Assembly: GCA_019352055.1 (NCBI GenBank)
Contig: JABBOB010000023.1
Span: 1 to 43,498 of the forward strand
Source: Acidobacteriota bacterium
GTDB lineage: Bacteria > Actinomycetota > Actinomycetes > Actinomycetales > Microbacteriaceae
Length of the DNA: 43,498 bases
Direction of reading: 5' to 3'
Shown here: in pieces, positions 16,850-25,561 of the stretch
How positions within the stretch are numbered: the stretch's first letter is position 1
Layout of the letters: each line of letters begins with the position of its first letter
The notes under the pieces: model-generated
What the model was told of the DNA's origin: nothing
Database searches by the model: none
What the model saw: only the letters and a program-made list of their open reading frames with translations
Translations under genes and position numbers: made by a program

Positions 16850-18588
16850 CAGTAGCGGCGGGGCCGGTTCGCTCCGCCGTCGGCGCCGCCCTTGCGGAGC
16901 GGGCCGCCGTCGGGGCGCAGCTGGATCAGCTTCCCGCTGATCCGCGTGCCGCTGAGCTTGTCGAGCACGTCGCCGGAGAGATCCACCGGCAGCTCGATGA
17001 GCGAGAAGTCCTGGCGGATGTCGATGCCGCCGAAGTCCTCACGACCCAGGCCGCCCTCGTTCGCGAGCGCGCCGATGATCTGCCGCGGCTCGACCCGCTG
17101 CCGCCTGCCGACCTCGAGCCGGTAGGTGGTACGCGGCCCGGACGGCCGGGCGCGCCGCTCGGGGCGGTCCGGACGGTCACCGCGCTCACGGTCCTCGCGG
17201 TCGAACGAACGCTGCGGGCGGTCGTCCTCCGGGGAGAGCAGGAGCGGCGTCTCGCCCTGCGCGACGACGGCGAGCGCGGCGGCGACGTCCGCCTCCGGCA
17301 CGTCGTGGTGCTCCACGTAGTGGCCGATGATGTCGCGGAACCGGGCGATCCGGCTCTCCTGCTCGAGCGCGGCCGTGATCTGGTCGTCGAAGCGGGTGAG
17401 GCGCGTCGCGTTGACGTCCTCCGCGGTGGGCAGCTGCATCTGCGTCACCGGCTGGTGCGTGGCGCGCTCGATGGAGGTGAGCATGCGGCGCTCGCGCGGG
17501 GTGACGAAGCTGATCGCCTGGCCGGAACGCCCGGCGCGACCGGTGCGGCCGATGCGGTGCACGTACGACTCGGTGTCGATGGGCAGGTCGTAGTTGACGA
17601 CGTGACTGATCCGCTCGACGTCGAGGCCACGGGCCGCGACGTCGGTCGCGACGAGGATGTCGAGCTTCCCCGACTTCAGCTGGTTCACCGTGCGCTCTCG
17701 CTGCGCCTGGGCGACGTCGCCGCTGATCGCGGCGGCCGTGTAGCCGCGGGCGCGCAGCTTCTCCGCCAGCGTCTCGGTCTCGTTCTTCGTGCGGACGAAG
17801 ACGATCATCCCCTCGAAGTTCTCGACCTCGAGGATGCGCGTGAGGGCGTCGACCTTCTGCGGGTAGGCCACGACCAGGTACCGCTGCGTGATCGTCGCGG
17901 AGGTCGTGGTCGTCGTGGCGACCGTGATCTCCTCGGGGTCGTGCAGGTACTGCTGGGAGATGCGGCGGATCTGCGACGGCATGGTCGCCGAGAAGAGCGC
18001 GACCTGCTTCGTGTCCGGGGTGTCCGCGAGGATCGTCGCCACGTCCTCCGCGAAGCCCATCTTCAGCATCTCGTCGGCCTCGTCGAGCACGAGGTACTTC
18101 AGCTCGGAGAGGTCGAGGGTGCCCTTCTCCAGATGGTCCATGATCCGGCCGGGGGTGCCGACCACGATGTGCACGCCGCGGCGGAGCGCCGACAGCTGCT
18201 GCCCGTACGCCTGGCCGCCGTAGACCGGGAGCAGGCGGACGCCCTTCATGTGCGAGGCGTAGCTCTCGAACGCCTCGCAGACCTGCAGCGCGAGCTCGCG
18301 CGTCGGCGCGAGGACGAGCGCCTGCGGGTTCGACTGGGCGAGGTCGAGTCGGGACAGGATCGGCAGCGCGAACGCGGCCGTCTTCCCGGTGCCCGTCTGG
18401 GCGCGGCCGACGACGTCGCGGCCGGCGAGCAGGGACGGGATCGTGGCGGCCTGGATGGCCGACGGCGACTCGTACCCGAGGTCCTTCAGTCCCTTGAGGA
18501 CCGCTGCGTCGAGGCCGAGGTCGGCGAATGAGGGCGTTGCAGGAACGGGGTCGACCACGTCCTGCTCGATCGAGTCAGAAACGGGCAT
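16849..18588 (-). CDS. DEAD-box ATP-dependent RNA helicase (DeaD/CsdA type)
   Basis: An RNA helicase that remodels structured RNA, typically in ribosome assembly and cold adaptation. 579 residues. In order: Q motif ('SFADLGLDAAVLKGLKDLGYESPSAIQ'), Walker A AQTGTGKT (63-70), PTRELA, GTPGR, DEAD (169-172), SAT, 'FVRTKNETETLAEKL', 'VATDVAARGLDV' and 'HRIGRTGRAG'. After an acidic and Arg/Asp-rich linker, the C-terminus has 'TYRLEVGRRQRVEPRQIIGALANEGGL', a DbpA-like RNA-binding fold, and ends in a Gly/Arg tail. Start ATG 18588; TACCAT lies exactly six bases upstream, so it is probably leaderless, unlike the long cold-shock leader of E. coli csdA. Confidence 0.95.
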   Translation of the reverse strand: MPVSDSIEQDVVDPVPATPSFADLGLDAAVLKGLKDLGYESPSAIQAATIPSLLAGRDVVGRAQTGTGKTAAFALPILSRLDLAQSNPQALVLAPTRELALQVCEAFESYASHMKGVRLLPVYGGQAYGQQLSALRRGVHIVVGTPGRIMDHLEKGTLDLSELKYLVLDEADEMLKMGFAEDVATILADTPDTKQVALFSATMPSQIRRISQQYLHDPEEITVATTTTTSATITQRYLVVAYPQKVDALTRILEVENFEGMIVFVRTKNETETLAEKLRARGYTAAAISGDVAQAQRERTVNQLKSGKLDILVATDVAARGLDVERISHVVNYDLPIDTESYVHRIGRTGRAGRSGQAISFVTPRERRMLTSIERATHQPVTQMQLPTAEDVNATRLTRFDDQITAALEQESRIARFRDIIGHYVEHHDVPEADVAAALAVVAQGETPLLLSPEDDRPQRSFDREDRERGDRPDRPERRARPSGPRTTYRLEVGRRQRVEPRQIIGALANEGGLGREDFGGIDIRQDFSLIELPVDLSGDVLDKLSGTRISGKLIQLRPDGGPLRKGGADGGANRPRRY

Positions 18589-18594
18589 CGGACG

Positions 18595-18600
18595 ATGGTA
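18595..18600 (-). promoter_or_regulatory. Putative -10 box, DEAD-box helicase gene
   Basis: TACCAT six bases before ATG 18588. Confidence 0.55.
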
Positions 18601-18632
18601 CCGGTCATCAGGGATTCCCCAGACAGACCCCG

Positions 18633-18675
18633 ACCCTTCGTTTTGTAGGACGCTGCGTCCTACAAAACGAAGGGT
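18633..18675. repeat. 21-bp-arm perfect palindrome after the LLM gene
   Basis: Arms 18633-18653 and 18655-18675 are exact reverse complements around a single T (about 20 pairs with a three-base loop). It begins 10 bases after the LLM oxidoreductase stop and lies upstream of the helicase promoter, so termination is the simplest role. The arm contains CGTTTTG, as does the palindrome at 5756-5817. Confidence 0.75.
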
Positions 18676-18685
18676 GCGCGGCAGG

Positions 18686-19726
18686 TCAGGGAGCGCGGAG
18701 GGCCCGGAGGAGGGCGGCGCCCGTCTCCGGGGCGATGGGGTAGCTCGCGCTGAACGAGAGGCGCGTGATCAGCCCGGTGAAGCGCGACCGCAGCTCGGCG
18801 GCGACCTCGGCGGCCGAGCCCACCGCCGCGAACGCGGCCAGCACGTCGTCCGAGACGAGACCGGCCATCGCCGCCCAGTCGCCGCGTCGCGAGGCGATGT
18901 GCAGCTGCTCGTGCAGGCCGCCCCAACCGTGCGCCTCCAGCACCGGGAGGTAGGCGGGCGTGCTGCCGTAGAACGCGATCTGGGACCGCGTCGCCCCTAT
19001 CGCCACGTCGAGGGACGCCCGGTCGTCGCCCATCGCGATGAGCGCGGGCAGCGCGACGCCCACGTCCGACGCGTCCCGCCCGGCCGCGGCCGCACCGCGA
19101 CGGAGGGCGGGGAGGCTCACCTCCGTCAGGTACCGCGCGGTCGTGAAGCTGTGGGCGTGCAGGCCGTCGCCGACCCGGCCGGCCGTCTCGGTCATCCGCT
19201 CCCCCACGGCCGCGATCCACACGGGCGGCGGCCCTCCGGGCAGGGGGTCCGGGCTGAAGAACGGGGTCATCAGCGTGTGGCGGTAGAACTCGCCCTGGAA
19301 CCGCAGCGGGTCGCCCGTCTGCCAGGTCGCCCAGATCGCCCTGACGGCTTCGACGAACTCCGCCATCCGCGCCGCGGGGCGCGACCAGGGCATCGAGAAC
19401 CGCCGCTCGATGTGCGGCTTCACCTGCGAGCCGAGGCCGAGCAGGAACCGGCCGCCGGAGATCCCCTGCAGGTCGTGCGCGGTCTGCGCGACGGTCATCG
19501 GGTTCCGCGCGAACGCGACCGCGATCGTCGACAGCAGCTCGACGCGGCTCGTCTCCCGCGCCGCGAGCGCCAGGGAGAGGAAGGGGTCGTGCCGGGTCTC
19601 GGACGCGCCGACGCCGTCGTACCCCTCCGCCTCCGCTTCCGCGGCCCGGCGGGCCAGCCCGAGCGCGTCCAGGCCCGGATCCCCTCCGAGGTCGATCCGG
19701 AACGGGACCGCGTTGTCCGCCACCAT
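18686..19726 (-). CDS. LLM class F420-dependent oxidoreductase
   Basis: A luciferase-like monooxygenase-family TIM-barrel protein, 346 residues. 'RRAAEAEAEGYDGVGASETRHDPFLSL', 'ISGGRFLLGLGSQVKPHIERRF' and 'PPVWIAAVGERMTETAGRVGDGLHAH' are typical of the actinobacterial F420-dependent subgroup that reduces or oxidises small organic substrates. Cofactor F420 rather than FMN is inferred from subgroup resemblance. Start ATG 19726 with CAGGAGG nine bases upstream. It is the last gene of the fusion-lacI-LLM unit, 31 bases after lacI, so its substrate may be related to the sugar metabolised there, and it ends at a strong palindrome. Confidence 0.87.
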   Translation of the reverse strand: MVADNAVPFRIDLGGDPGLDALGLARRAAEAEAEGYDGVGASETRHDPFLSLALAARETSRVELLSTIAVAFARNPMTVAQTAHDLQGISGGRFLLGLGSQVKPHIERRFSMPWSRPAARMAEFVEAVRAIWATWQTGDPLRFQGEFYRHTLMTPFFSPDPLPGGPPPVWIAAVGERMTETAGRVGDGLHAHSFTTARYLTEVSLPALRRGAAAAGRDASDVGVALPALIAMGDDRASLDVAIGATRSQIAFYGSTPAYLPVLEAHGWGGLHEQLHIASRRGDWAAMAGLVSDDVLAAFAAVGSAAEVAAELRSRFTGLITRLSFSASYPIAPETGAALLRALRAP

Positions 19727-19757
19727 GCGTCGATGCCTCCTGGGTGCCGAGCGAAGG

Positions 19758-20750
19758 CTATGCCGACTCGCGGAGCAGAAGGCGATGGGGCACCGCGCGC
19801 GATCCGGAGGAGCCGTGCCGCACCTCCCCCACGAGGTCGAGCGCCGCGGTCGCGACGGCGTCGAAGTCCACCGCGAGGGTGGTCAGCGCCGGCGCCAGCA
19901 GCGCCCCGAGCGGGAGGCCGTCGACCCCCGCGACCCGGACGTCGCCCGGCACGTCGACGCCGGCGCGGCGGCAGGCGGCGAGCACGCCGATCGCCATCAC
20001 GTCGTTGAAGGCGACGATCGCATCCGGGGGGCCGGCGGAGGCGATCAGCGCGCTCGCCGCATCGGCGGCCGCCGCCGCGGTGGGCTCGGCGAGCGGCACG
20101 ACGGCGGCGACGAGCCCGCGTCGGTCGAACGCATCCCGCACGAGGGCGGCCCGTCGGCTCGTCCCCGGCGCCCGCGGTGCGTCGAGCACCACCGGCGCCG
20201 CGGCGCCGGCGGCGACGAGGTGGGCGACGAGCTCCTCGACGGCACTCGTCGGGTCCAGGTGCACCGCGCCTCTCGTGACCGGACCCGCCGGATCCAGCTC
20301 GACCACCGGCACGCTGCCGAGCAGGCCGATCCAATCGGCCGCGCGCAGGCCGAAGTAGCCGATCACCGCATCGGTCTGGGCCCCGAGGGACGCGACCATC
20401 CGGTCCGCGTCACCCGCCAGCGCCACGTCGGCGAGCATCACGTTCCAGCCTCGGGCCGCGGCGACCCGGACCACCGCGGCGGCGAGCTCGGGCGAGTAGG
20501 GGTTCCGCAGGTCGTCCACGATCAGCCCGAGCTGCCGCTCCCCGCCGAGCACCAGGCCACGACCGAAGCGGGAGGGGCGGTAGCCGAGCCGCTCCGCGAC
20601 GGCGAGCACCCGCTCCTTCGTCGCCGCGTTGATGCCGGGCATGTCGTTCATCGCCCGGGTCACGGTCTGCCGGGACACCCCGGCGGCCGCGGCGACGTCG
20701 AGGATCGTCGCGCGGCCGGCGGGATCGCTCAGGCGCGGAGGTCCAGCCAC
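19758..20750 (-). CDS. LacI family transcriptional regulator
   Basis: 330 residues. N-terminal LacI helix-turn-helix and hinge: 'ATILDVAAAAGVSRQTVTRAMNDMPGINAATKERVLAVAERLGYRPSRF' (about residues 14-62), followed by a periplasmic-binding-protein-like effector domain with 'GLIVDDLRNPYSPELAAAV' and 'DAIVAFNDVMAIGVLAACRRAGVDVPGDVRVAGVDG'. Start GTG 20750 overlaps the end of the upstream fusion gene by 22 bases and has AGCAGGTGG just upstream. It probably represses its own operon by binding the 18-bp palindrome before the fusion gene; the inducer is unknown but likely a sugar or sugar derivative. Confidence 0.92.
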   Translation of the reverse strand: MAGPPRLSDPAGRATILDVAAAAGVSRQTVTRAMNDMPGINAATKERVLAVAERLGYRPSRFGRGLVLGGERQLGLIVDDLRNPYSPELAAAVVRVAAARGWNVMLADVALAGDADRMVASLGAQTDAVIGYFGLRAADWIGLLGSVPVVELDPAGPVTRGAVHLDPTSAVEELVAHLVAAGAAAPVVLDAPRAPGTSRRAALVRDAFDRRGLVAAVVPLAEPTAAAAADAASALIASAGPPDAIVAFNDVMAIGVLAACRRAGVDVPGDVRVAGVDGLPLGALLAPALTTLAVDFDAVATAALDLVGEVRHGSSGSRAVPHRLLLRESA

Positions 20751-22720
20751 GCCACCTGCTCCGGCGAGAGCTCGACCGTGAGGCCCTGCATCGACGACCG
20801 CGCCTCAGCGATCGACCGCGGGCCGAAGAGCGGGAACGTCGGGAACGGCTGGGCGAGGACGTACGCGAGCGCGACCGCGGTGGCCGGCACCCCCAGCTCA
20901 CCGCCGAGCTGCTGCGCTCGGCGCAACCGCTCGAAGTTGTCGTCGCTGTAGTAGCAGCGCACCAGCTCGGCATCCCCGTGGAAGTCCGGCCGGGCGCGGG
21001 CGAAGAACCCGCGCGCCTGCGACGACCACGGCAGCAGCGGCACCTGCCGCTCCTCCAGCCAGCGCTTCGACGCGGGGTCCGTGACGTGGCGGCAGCCCGC
21101 CCACGGCACGTCGTAGGCCTCCGCGAGCCCGAAGTGGTTGCTCAGCACGCCGAGCTCGAAGCGCCCGTTCGCCCGGGCGTAGGCATTCGCCTCGTCGAAG
21201 CGCTGGAGGCTCCAGTTCGAGACGCCGTAGGCGCGGATGCGGCCCGCGCGGCGGTGCTCGTCCATGACGTCGACGAACTCCCCGACCGGCACGTCCGGGT
21301 TGTCGCGGTGCATCAGGTAGATGTCCGCGTAGCCGGTGCCCTGGCGGTCGAGGCTCTCGAGCAGCTGGCTGCTCAACGACTCCGGGTCGCAGTGCGGCGT
21401 GTGCGCGCCCTTCGTGATGATCACGAGGTCCTCGCGGATGCCGCGGTTCGCGATCCAGCGGCCGAGACGGGTCTCGTACGCACCGCGCCCGTACTGCCAC
21501 GCCGTGTCGAAGGCGTTGCCGCCGTGCTCGACGAAGTGGTCGAACAGCGCGGACGCGTGGGTGAGGTCCGGCTGGTTGTCGCAGCCCATCACGAGCCGGG
21601 ACATCCGCTTGCCGACGCCCGGGATCCCGCCCATCGGCATGACGGTGTCGGGCCGCACCGCGAGCGGCCGGCCGGACACGGTGGGGACGTCCGCGTCCTC
21701 CGCCTCGAACGGGTAGCGCAGACCGATCGCGGCGCGCCAGCGGTCGAGCGCGCGCGCGGCGGCGAGCGACTCGTCGAGGGTCATCTGCGGCGCCTCGATC
21801 GCGCCCGAGCGGAGGGCCTCGAGCGTCGCGTCCGCCTCGAGCGCGTAGGGACGCTCCACCGGGTAGGTGAGCGACCGGGGCGCCTCGTCGGTCGCGGCGA
21901 TGTCGATGGTCGGCAGCAGGCCGACCGAGTATGGGAGCGGGAGGTGGATGCGGCCGCGCGAGCCGAGGATCGTGACGTCGTTCACGTCCCCCACCCGCAC
22001 GCCCGTGCGGAGGGTGGCGGTGATCCCGCCCGGGTACACGAGGTCCGCGACCGACCACTCGTCGACCCCGGTCGGGCCGATCGTGCCCGCGGCGGTCAGC
22101 TCGGTGGGCTCCGCGACGGCGACGCCGGTCGCGGCGGCGGCGACCATCGCGGCGAAGGTGAGCGGGTAGCAGCCGACGTCGAGGATCCCGCCGCCGGCGG
22201 TCGCGGTCTCGAAGAGCCGCCCCTCGCGCTCCTCCTTGCGGAACGCGAACGACGCGTCGATGTGGCGCACGTCGCCGATGGCGCCGCTCCGGATCAGCTC
22301 GAGCAGCGCTGTGGTCTGCGGGTGGAAGCGGTACACGAATGCCTCGACCAGCGGGACGCCGGCCTGCCGTGCGGCGTCGACCAGGACCATGGCGGTGCCG
22401 TGATCGACCGCCAGGGGCTTCTCGCAGAGCACCGCCTTGCCCGCCTCCAGCGCCGCGAGCACCAGCCGGGCGTGCCCGGTGTGCACCGTCGCGACGTAGA
22501 CGGCGTCGACCCTCGGGTCGGCGAGCGCCTCCTCGTAGGTGCCCGCGGTGACCTCCTCGTACCCGAGCTCCGCCGCCTCCGCCGCGAACGCCGCCGACCG
22601 CGCCCGGTCGCTGCTGCCCACCGCGACCAGCGTGCCCGTGCTCGCGGGCAACGCCTGCAGGAACGTCCGGGCGATGCTCCCCGGACCGAGCACGGCCCAT
22701 CCCGCCTGCTGTGCTGACAT
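20729..22720 (-). CDS. Gfo/Idh/MocA oxidoreductase - aldo/keto reductase fusion
   Basis: 663 residues with two complete enzyme domains. Residues 1 to about 330 are a Gfo/Idh/MocA dehydrogenase: 'WAVLGPGSIARTFLQAL' nucleotide site, 'CEKPLAVD' and 'GGGILDVGCYPLTF'. After a short linker, about 365-663 is an aldo/keto reductase with catalytic tetrad candidates: Asp and Tyr in 'AFDTAWQYGRGAYETRLG', Lys in 'VIITKGAH' and His in 'LMHRDNPD'. Both use NAD(P)H and act on sugars, so the fusion may catalyse two consecutive redox steps or an epimerisation by oxidation and reduction. Start ATG 22720 with GGGAGG upstream. No frameshift separates the halves. Preceded by a LacI operator. Confidence 0.9.
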   Translation of the reverse strand: MSAQQAGWAVLGPGSIARTFLQALPASTGTLVAVGSSDRARSAAFAAEAAELGYEEVTAGTYEEALADPRVDAVYVATVHTGHARLVLAALEAGKAVLCEKPLAVDHGTAMVLVDAARQAGVPLVEAFVYRFHPQTTALLELIRSGAIGDVRHIDASFAFRKEEREGRLFETATAGGGILDVGCYPLTFAAMVAAAATGVAVAEPTELTAAGTIGPTGVDEWSVADLVYPGGITATLRTGVRVGDVNDVTILGSRGRIHLPLPYSVGLLPTIDIAATDEAPRSLTYPVERPYALEADATLEALRSGAIEAPQMTLDESLAAARALDRWRAAIGLRYPFEAEDADVPTVSGRPLAVRPDTVMPMGGIPGVGKRMSRLVMGCDNQPDLTHASALFDHFVEHGGNAFDTAWQYGRGAYETRLGRWIANRGIREDLVIITKGAHTPHCDPESLSSQLLESLDRQGTGYADIYLMHRDNPDVPVGEFVDVMDEHRRAGRIRAYGVSNWSLQRFDEANAYARANGRFELGVLSNHFGLAEAYDVPWAGCRHVTDPASKRWLEERQVPLLPWSSQARGFFARARPDFHGDAELVRCYYSDDNFERLRRAQQLGGELGVPATAVALAYVLAQPFPTFPLFGPRSIAEARSSMQGLTVELSPEQVAWLDLRA

Positions 22721-22737
22721 CGTCGTCCTCCCGACCG

Positions 22738-22755
22738 ACCGTGAACGTTCACGGT
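22738..22755. promoter_or_regulatory. LacI-family operator
   Basis: ACCGTGAACGTTCACGGT is a perfect 18-bp palindrome with the central CG typical of LacI-family operators, 17 bases before ATG 22720. A TACCGT box at 22769-22764 on the minus strand would place the transcription start beside it, so binding should block initiation. The cognate repressor is probably the LacI protein encoded in the same operon. Confidence 0.8.
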
Positions 22756-22813
22756 GCTGCTCGACGGTACTCCGGTCCCGCCCCTGATTCGGTGAGGAGG
22801 CGCGATCGGGGTG

Positions 22814-24178
22814 TCAGTCGTGGCTGAGGAGCGCCCGCCGCGTCGCGAGCCGCATCTCGAGCTCGTGCGTGATCATCCGACCGAGGCGGTCGAGGATGTC
22901 GAGCTCCTCGCCGGTCAGGGTGCGCGGGCGGTAGTCCGCCACGCTCAGCGAGCCGAGCGCGTAGCCGTCCACGCTCGTGAGCGGCACACCCGCGTACGAC
23001 TGCAGGGCGATGTCGCCGGCGATGAGCGGGTTGTCTCGCGTCGACGGGTCGGCGCGAGCGTCCGACACGTACACCGGCGCACCCGTCTCGACGACCGTGG
23101 CGCAGAGGCCGGGGTCGCGACCGATCTCCCCGCCCTCGAGGCCGTAGTGCGACTTGAACCAGATCCGGTCGCGGTCGACGATGCTCACCGTCGACACCGG
23201 CATGTGCAGCGCCCGCGCGGCGAGGGTGGTGATCCGGTCGAACGCGCCCTCCGGCGGGGTGTCGAGGAGGTCGTAGCGGTGCAGTGCCGCGAGGCGCGCC
23301 TCCTCGTCGGCCGCTGACCGGAGCGACGGATCCAGTCGGCGGTGCCGGCCGAACTCCTCCGCGATGAAGCGCCGGAAGCCCACCGCGAGCTCGGTGGAGC
23401 CGGGACGCTCGGCGGGATCGGTCGAGGTCGCCCCTCGCAGCAGGGCGGCGAGGCCCGCCGGCGTGCCGTCGGGGACGGTCGGCGCGGCGTCGGGGTGCGC
23501 CGCGCGGTCGACCGGGTCCGGGAACGCCGCGCGGCCCGTCAGGGCCTCCAGCACCAGGAGGCCGAGCATGTAGACGTCGCCGGCAGCGGACGCGGGCTCG
23601 CCGCGCAGCCGCTCGGGCGCCCAGACGGTCACGGTCGGGCGGCTGTCGACGGGGACCTGCGTCGGGTCGTCCGCGCGGACCGCGGAGGCGAGGTCGGCGA
23701 GCTGCGCACGGAGGAAGCCGTCGTCCTGCTCCGCCAGGAAGACGGCCGCGGGCGTGATGCCGTGCAGCACGATGCCCCGTTCGTGCAGGTGCTCGAACGC
23801 CTCCGCGAGGTCGAAGCCGAGGTAGGCGGCCTGCTTGGTCGTGAGCGGGACGCCTTCGCGGAGCCGGTTGCGGAGGCTCCGCCCCTGCGCCATCTCGAGC
23901 ACGACCAGGAGGCTCACCGTGCCGTCGACGTCGTCGATCCGCTGGTAGTCGAGCACGGGCACGAGGTTGTGATGCGACAGGGACGCCACGAGGCGCGCCG
24001 CCTGCTGGTGGCGGGTCCCGTCGGCGACGTCGCCGGACGGGTAGGTGGAGAGGGTCGCGAGGACCTCCCGCTGGAGCAGCAGGTCGAACGCGCGATGGAC
24101 CTGCACCGGACCGCCGTGCCGGAGCAGCTCTTCGAGGCGGTAGCGGGCCTGGAGCACCGGGCGGGGATCGACTGCCAT
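22814..24178 (-). CDS. Pseudokinase with C-terminal GAF domain
   Basis: 454 residues. Residues 10 to about 270 follow the Ser/Thr protein kinase fold, but the catalytic residues are missing: the Gly-rich loop is degraded ('LLRHGGPVQVHRAFD'), the VAIK lysine is replaced ('VLAT'), HRD reads HGI (139-141), and DFG reads DLA (162-164); the APE motif (187-189) is kept. Residues about 295-450 are a GAF domain of the type starting 'LAALHRYDLLDTPPEGAFDRITTLAARAL', with 'DRIWFKSHYGLEG'. It is likely a non-catalytic sensor or scaffold for the active kinase encoded nine bases upstream. Start ATG 24178 has TAGGAT exactly six bases upstream, so it may also be made independently. Confidence 0.85.
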   Translation of the reverse strand: MAVDPRPVLQARYRLEELLRHGGPVQVHRAFDLLLQREVLATLSTYPSGDVADGTRHQQAARLVASLSHHNLVPVLDYQRIDDVDGTVSLLVVLEMAQGRSLRNRLREGVPLTTKQAAYLGFDLAEAFEHLHERGIVLHGITPAAVFLAEQDDGFLRAQLADLASAVRADDPTQVPVDSRPTVTVWAPERLRGEPASAAGDVYMLGLLVLEALTGRAAFPDPVDRAAHPDAAPTVPDGTPAGLAALLRGATSTDPAERPGSTELAVGFRRFIAEEFGRHRRLDPSLRSAADEEARLAALHRYDLLDTPPEGAFDRITTLAARALHMPVSTVSIVDRDRIWFKSHYGLEGGEIGRDPGLCATVVETGAPVYVSDARADPSTRDNPLIAGDIALQSYAGVPLTSVDGYALGSLSVADYRPRTLTGEELDILDRLGRMITHELEMRLATRRALLSHD

Positions 24179-24184
24179 GAGCGG

Positions 24185-24190
24185 ATCCTA
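24185..24190 (-). promoter_or_regulatory. Putative -10 box of pseudokinase gene
   Basis: TAGGAT six bases before ATG 24178; its TAG is the stop codon of the preceding kinase gene. Confidence 0.45.
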
Positions 24191-25474
24191 GAGAGCCGCG
24201 GCCCCACGACGGCCGGGAACCAGGTGCCGGCGGACGGCGCGTCGCAGCTCGATCTCGTGCATCGCCATGTCGGCGATGTCCTGCACGGTCGCGACGTCGT
24301 CGTCGGAGAACGGGCGCGGCGCACGCGACCACACGGCGGCGACGCCGATCGCGATGCCGTCGTGGGTCCTGAGCGGCGCGGAGGCGTAGGCCCCGACGCC
24401 CTCGCAGAGCAGGGGGGCGCCGACGGCCGCTCCGACGTCGGGCAGCGTGAGCGCCCGGTCCTCGAGCACGCCGTCGACGTACCGGCTTCGTGCGGCGACG
24501 GCCAGCGGCACGCCCGCTGCAGCACGGACGAGCACGCGGTCCTCGTCGGCGATCGCGATCACCGCACCGTCCGCGCCGAGCAGCCGGTTCGCCAAGGCGC
24601 ACAGCTGATCGAGGTCCGGGTCGTCCCCGGGCGCGAGCACGGCGTACCGGTGCACGGCCGCGAGGCGCGACGCGGTCCCGAGCGGGTCCGCGGTGTCGGA
24701 CCGGACGATCTCGGCCATCAGGATCTGCCGGAACGTCTCGGCCGCCTCGGCAGCGGTCGGGCGGTCCTGCGGCAACCGCCGCGTCATCGCGGTCAGGACG
24801 TCCAGCCACTCGCGCGGCAGGTCGTCGGGCACGACGGGGTCGCGGTCGAGCCGCGCCAGCGCGCTCTCGATGATGCCGCCGGGGAACACGGTCCGCCCGG
24901 TGATCGTCTCCAGCACGACGAGCCCGAGCGCGTAGACGTCGGAGGCCCGCGTGATCTCGTCGCCGGCGGCCTGCTCGGGGCTCAGGTAGGCGGCCGTTCC
25001 GGTCGTCTCCGACCGCTCCAGCCCCGCCAGCTGCTCGTTCCGCATCGCGATGCCGAAGTCGGTGAGCTTCACGCGCGGGCGGCGCCCCTCCGAGTGCTGC
25101 ACGAGCAGCACGTTCGCGGGCTTCACGTCACGGTGCACGATGCCGCTGGCATGCAGGTAGGCGAGCCCCTCCGCGAGGTCGTAGGCGACGTGGGCCGCGT
25201 GCAGGAGCGGCAGCGCGCCGGCCCGGAGGCGGACCCGGAGGTCGCTGCCGTCCACGAGCTCCGTGACGAGGAACATCCGCGGCGACCCGTCGGGCAGGAA
25301 GTCCACGCCGACGTCGTACAGCCGCACGACGCTGTGGTGGCTCGAGGCGGCGAGCAGCCGCGCCTCCCGCTGCTGCGCCCGCAGCTCGGTGTCGTCGGCC
25401 GCGCTCGCCGCGAACACCTTGATCGCCACGTCGCGGTCGAGCACCGTGTCCCGGCCGCGGAAGACCGTGGACAT
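24188..25474 (-). CDS. Serine/threonine protein kinase with C-terminal GAF domain
   Basis: A soluble Hanks-type kinase. Counting from ATG 25474: VAIK lysine K19, HRDVKPAN at 114-121, DFG at 139-141, then 'GTAAYLSPEQAAG' and 'SDVYALGLVVLETITGRTVFP'. The C-terminal part (about 285-415) is GAF-like and ends in a helical tail. No membrane span, PASTA or other sensor is present. ATG 25474 is the first canonical start, but it falls inside the Gly-rich loop: the same frame codes for 'RYRIDAPLGRGG' immediately before it. The true protein therefore very probably begins upstream, at ATC 25555 or ATT 25564 (27-30 residues more); no ATG, GTG or TTG exists between the in-frame TAG and 25474. Paired with the pseudokinase gene. 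Confidence 0.82.
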   Translation of the reverse strand: MSTVFRGRDTVLDRDVAIKVFAASAADDTELRAQQREARLLAASSHHSVVRLYDVGVDFLPDGSPRMFLVTELVDGSDLRVRLRAGALPLLHAAHVAYDLAEGLAYLHASGIVHRDVKPANVLLVQHSEGRRPRVKLTDFGIAMRNEQLAGLERSETTGTAAYLSPEQAAGDEITRASDVYALGLVVLETITGRTVFPGGIIESALARLDRDPVVPDDLPREWLDVLTAMTRRLPQDRPTAAEAAETFRQILMAEIVRSDTADPLGTASRLAAVHRYAVLAPGDDPDLDQLCALANRLLGADGAVIAIADEDRVLVRAAAGVPLAVAARSRYVDGVLEDRALTLPDVGAAVGAPLLCEGVGAYASAPLRTHDGIAIGVAAVWSRAPRPFSDDDVATVQDIADMAMHEIELRRAVRRHLVPGRRGAAAL

Positions 25475-25561
25475 GCCACCGCGGCCCAGCGGGGCATCGA
25501 TGCGGTATCGGGCCTGCTGCGCGTTGAACCGGTCGATGTCTGGACGAGTGAAGATGCGATG

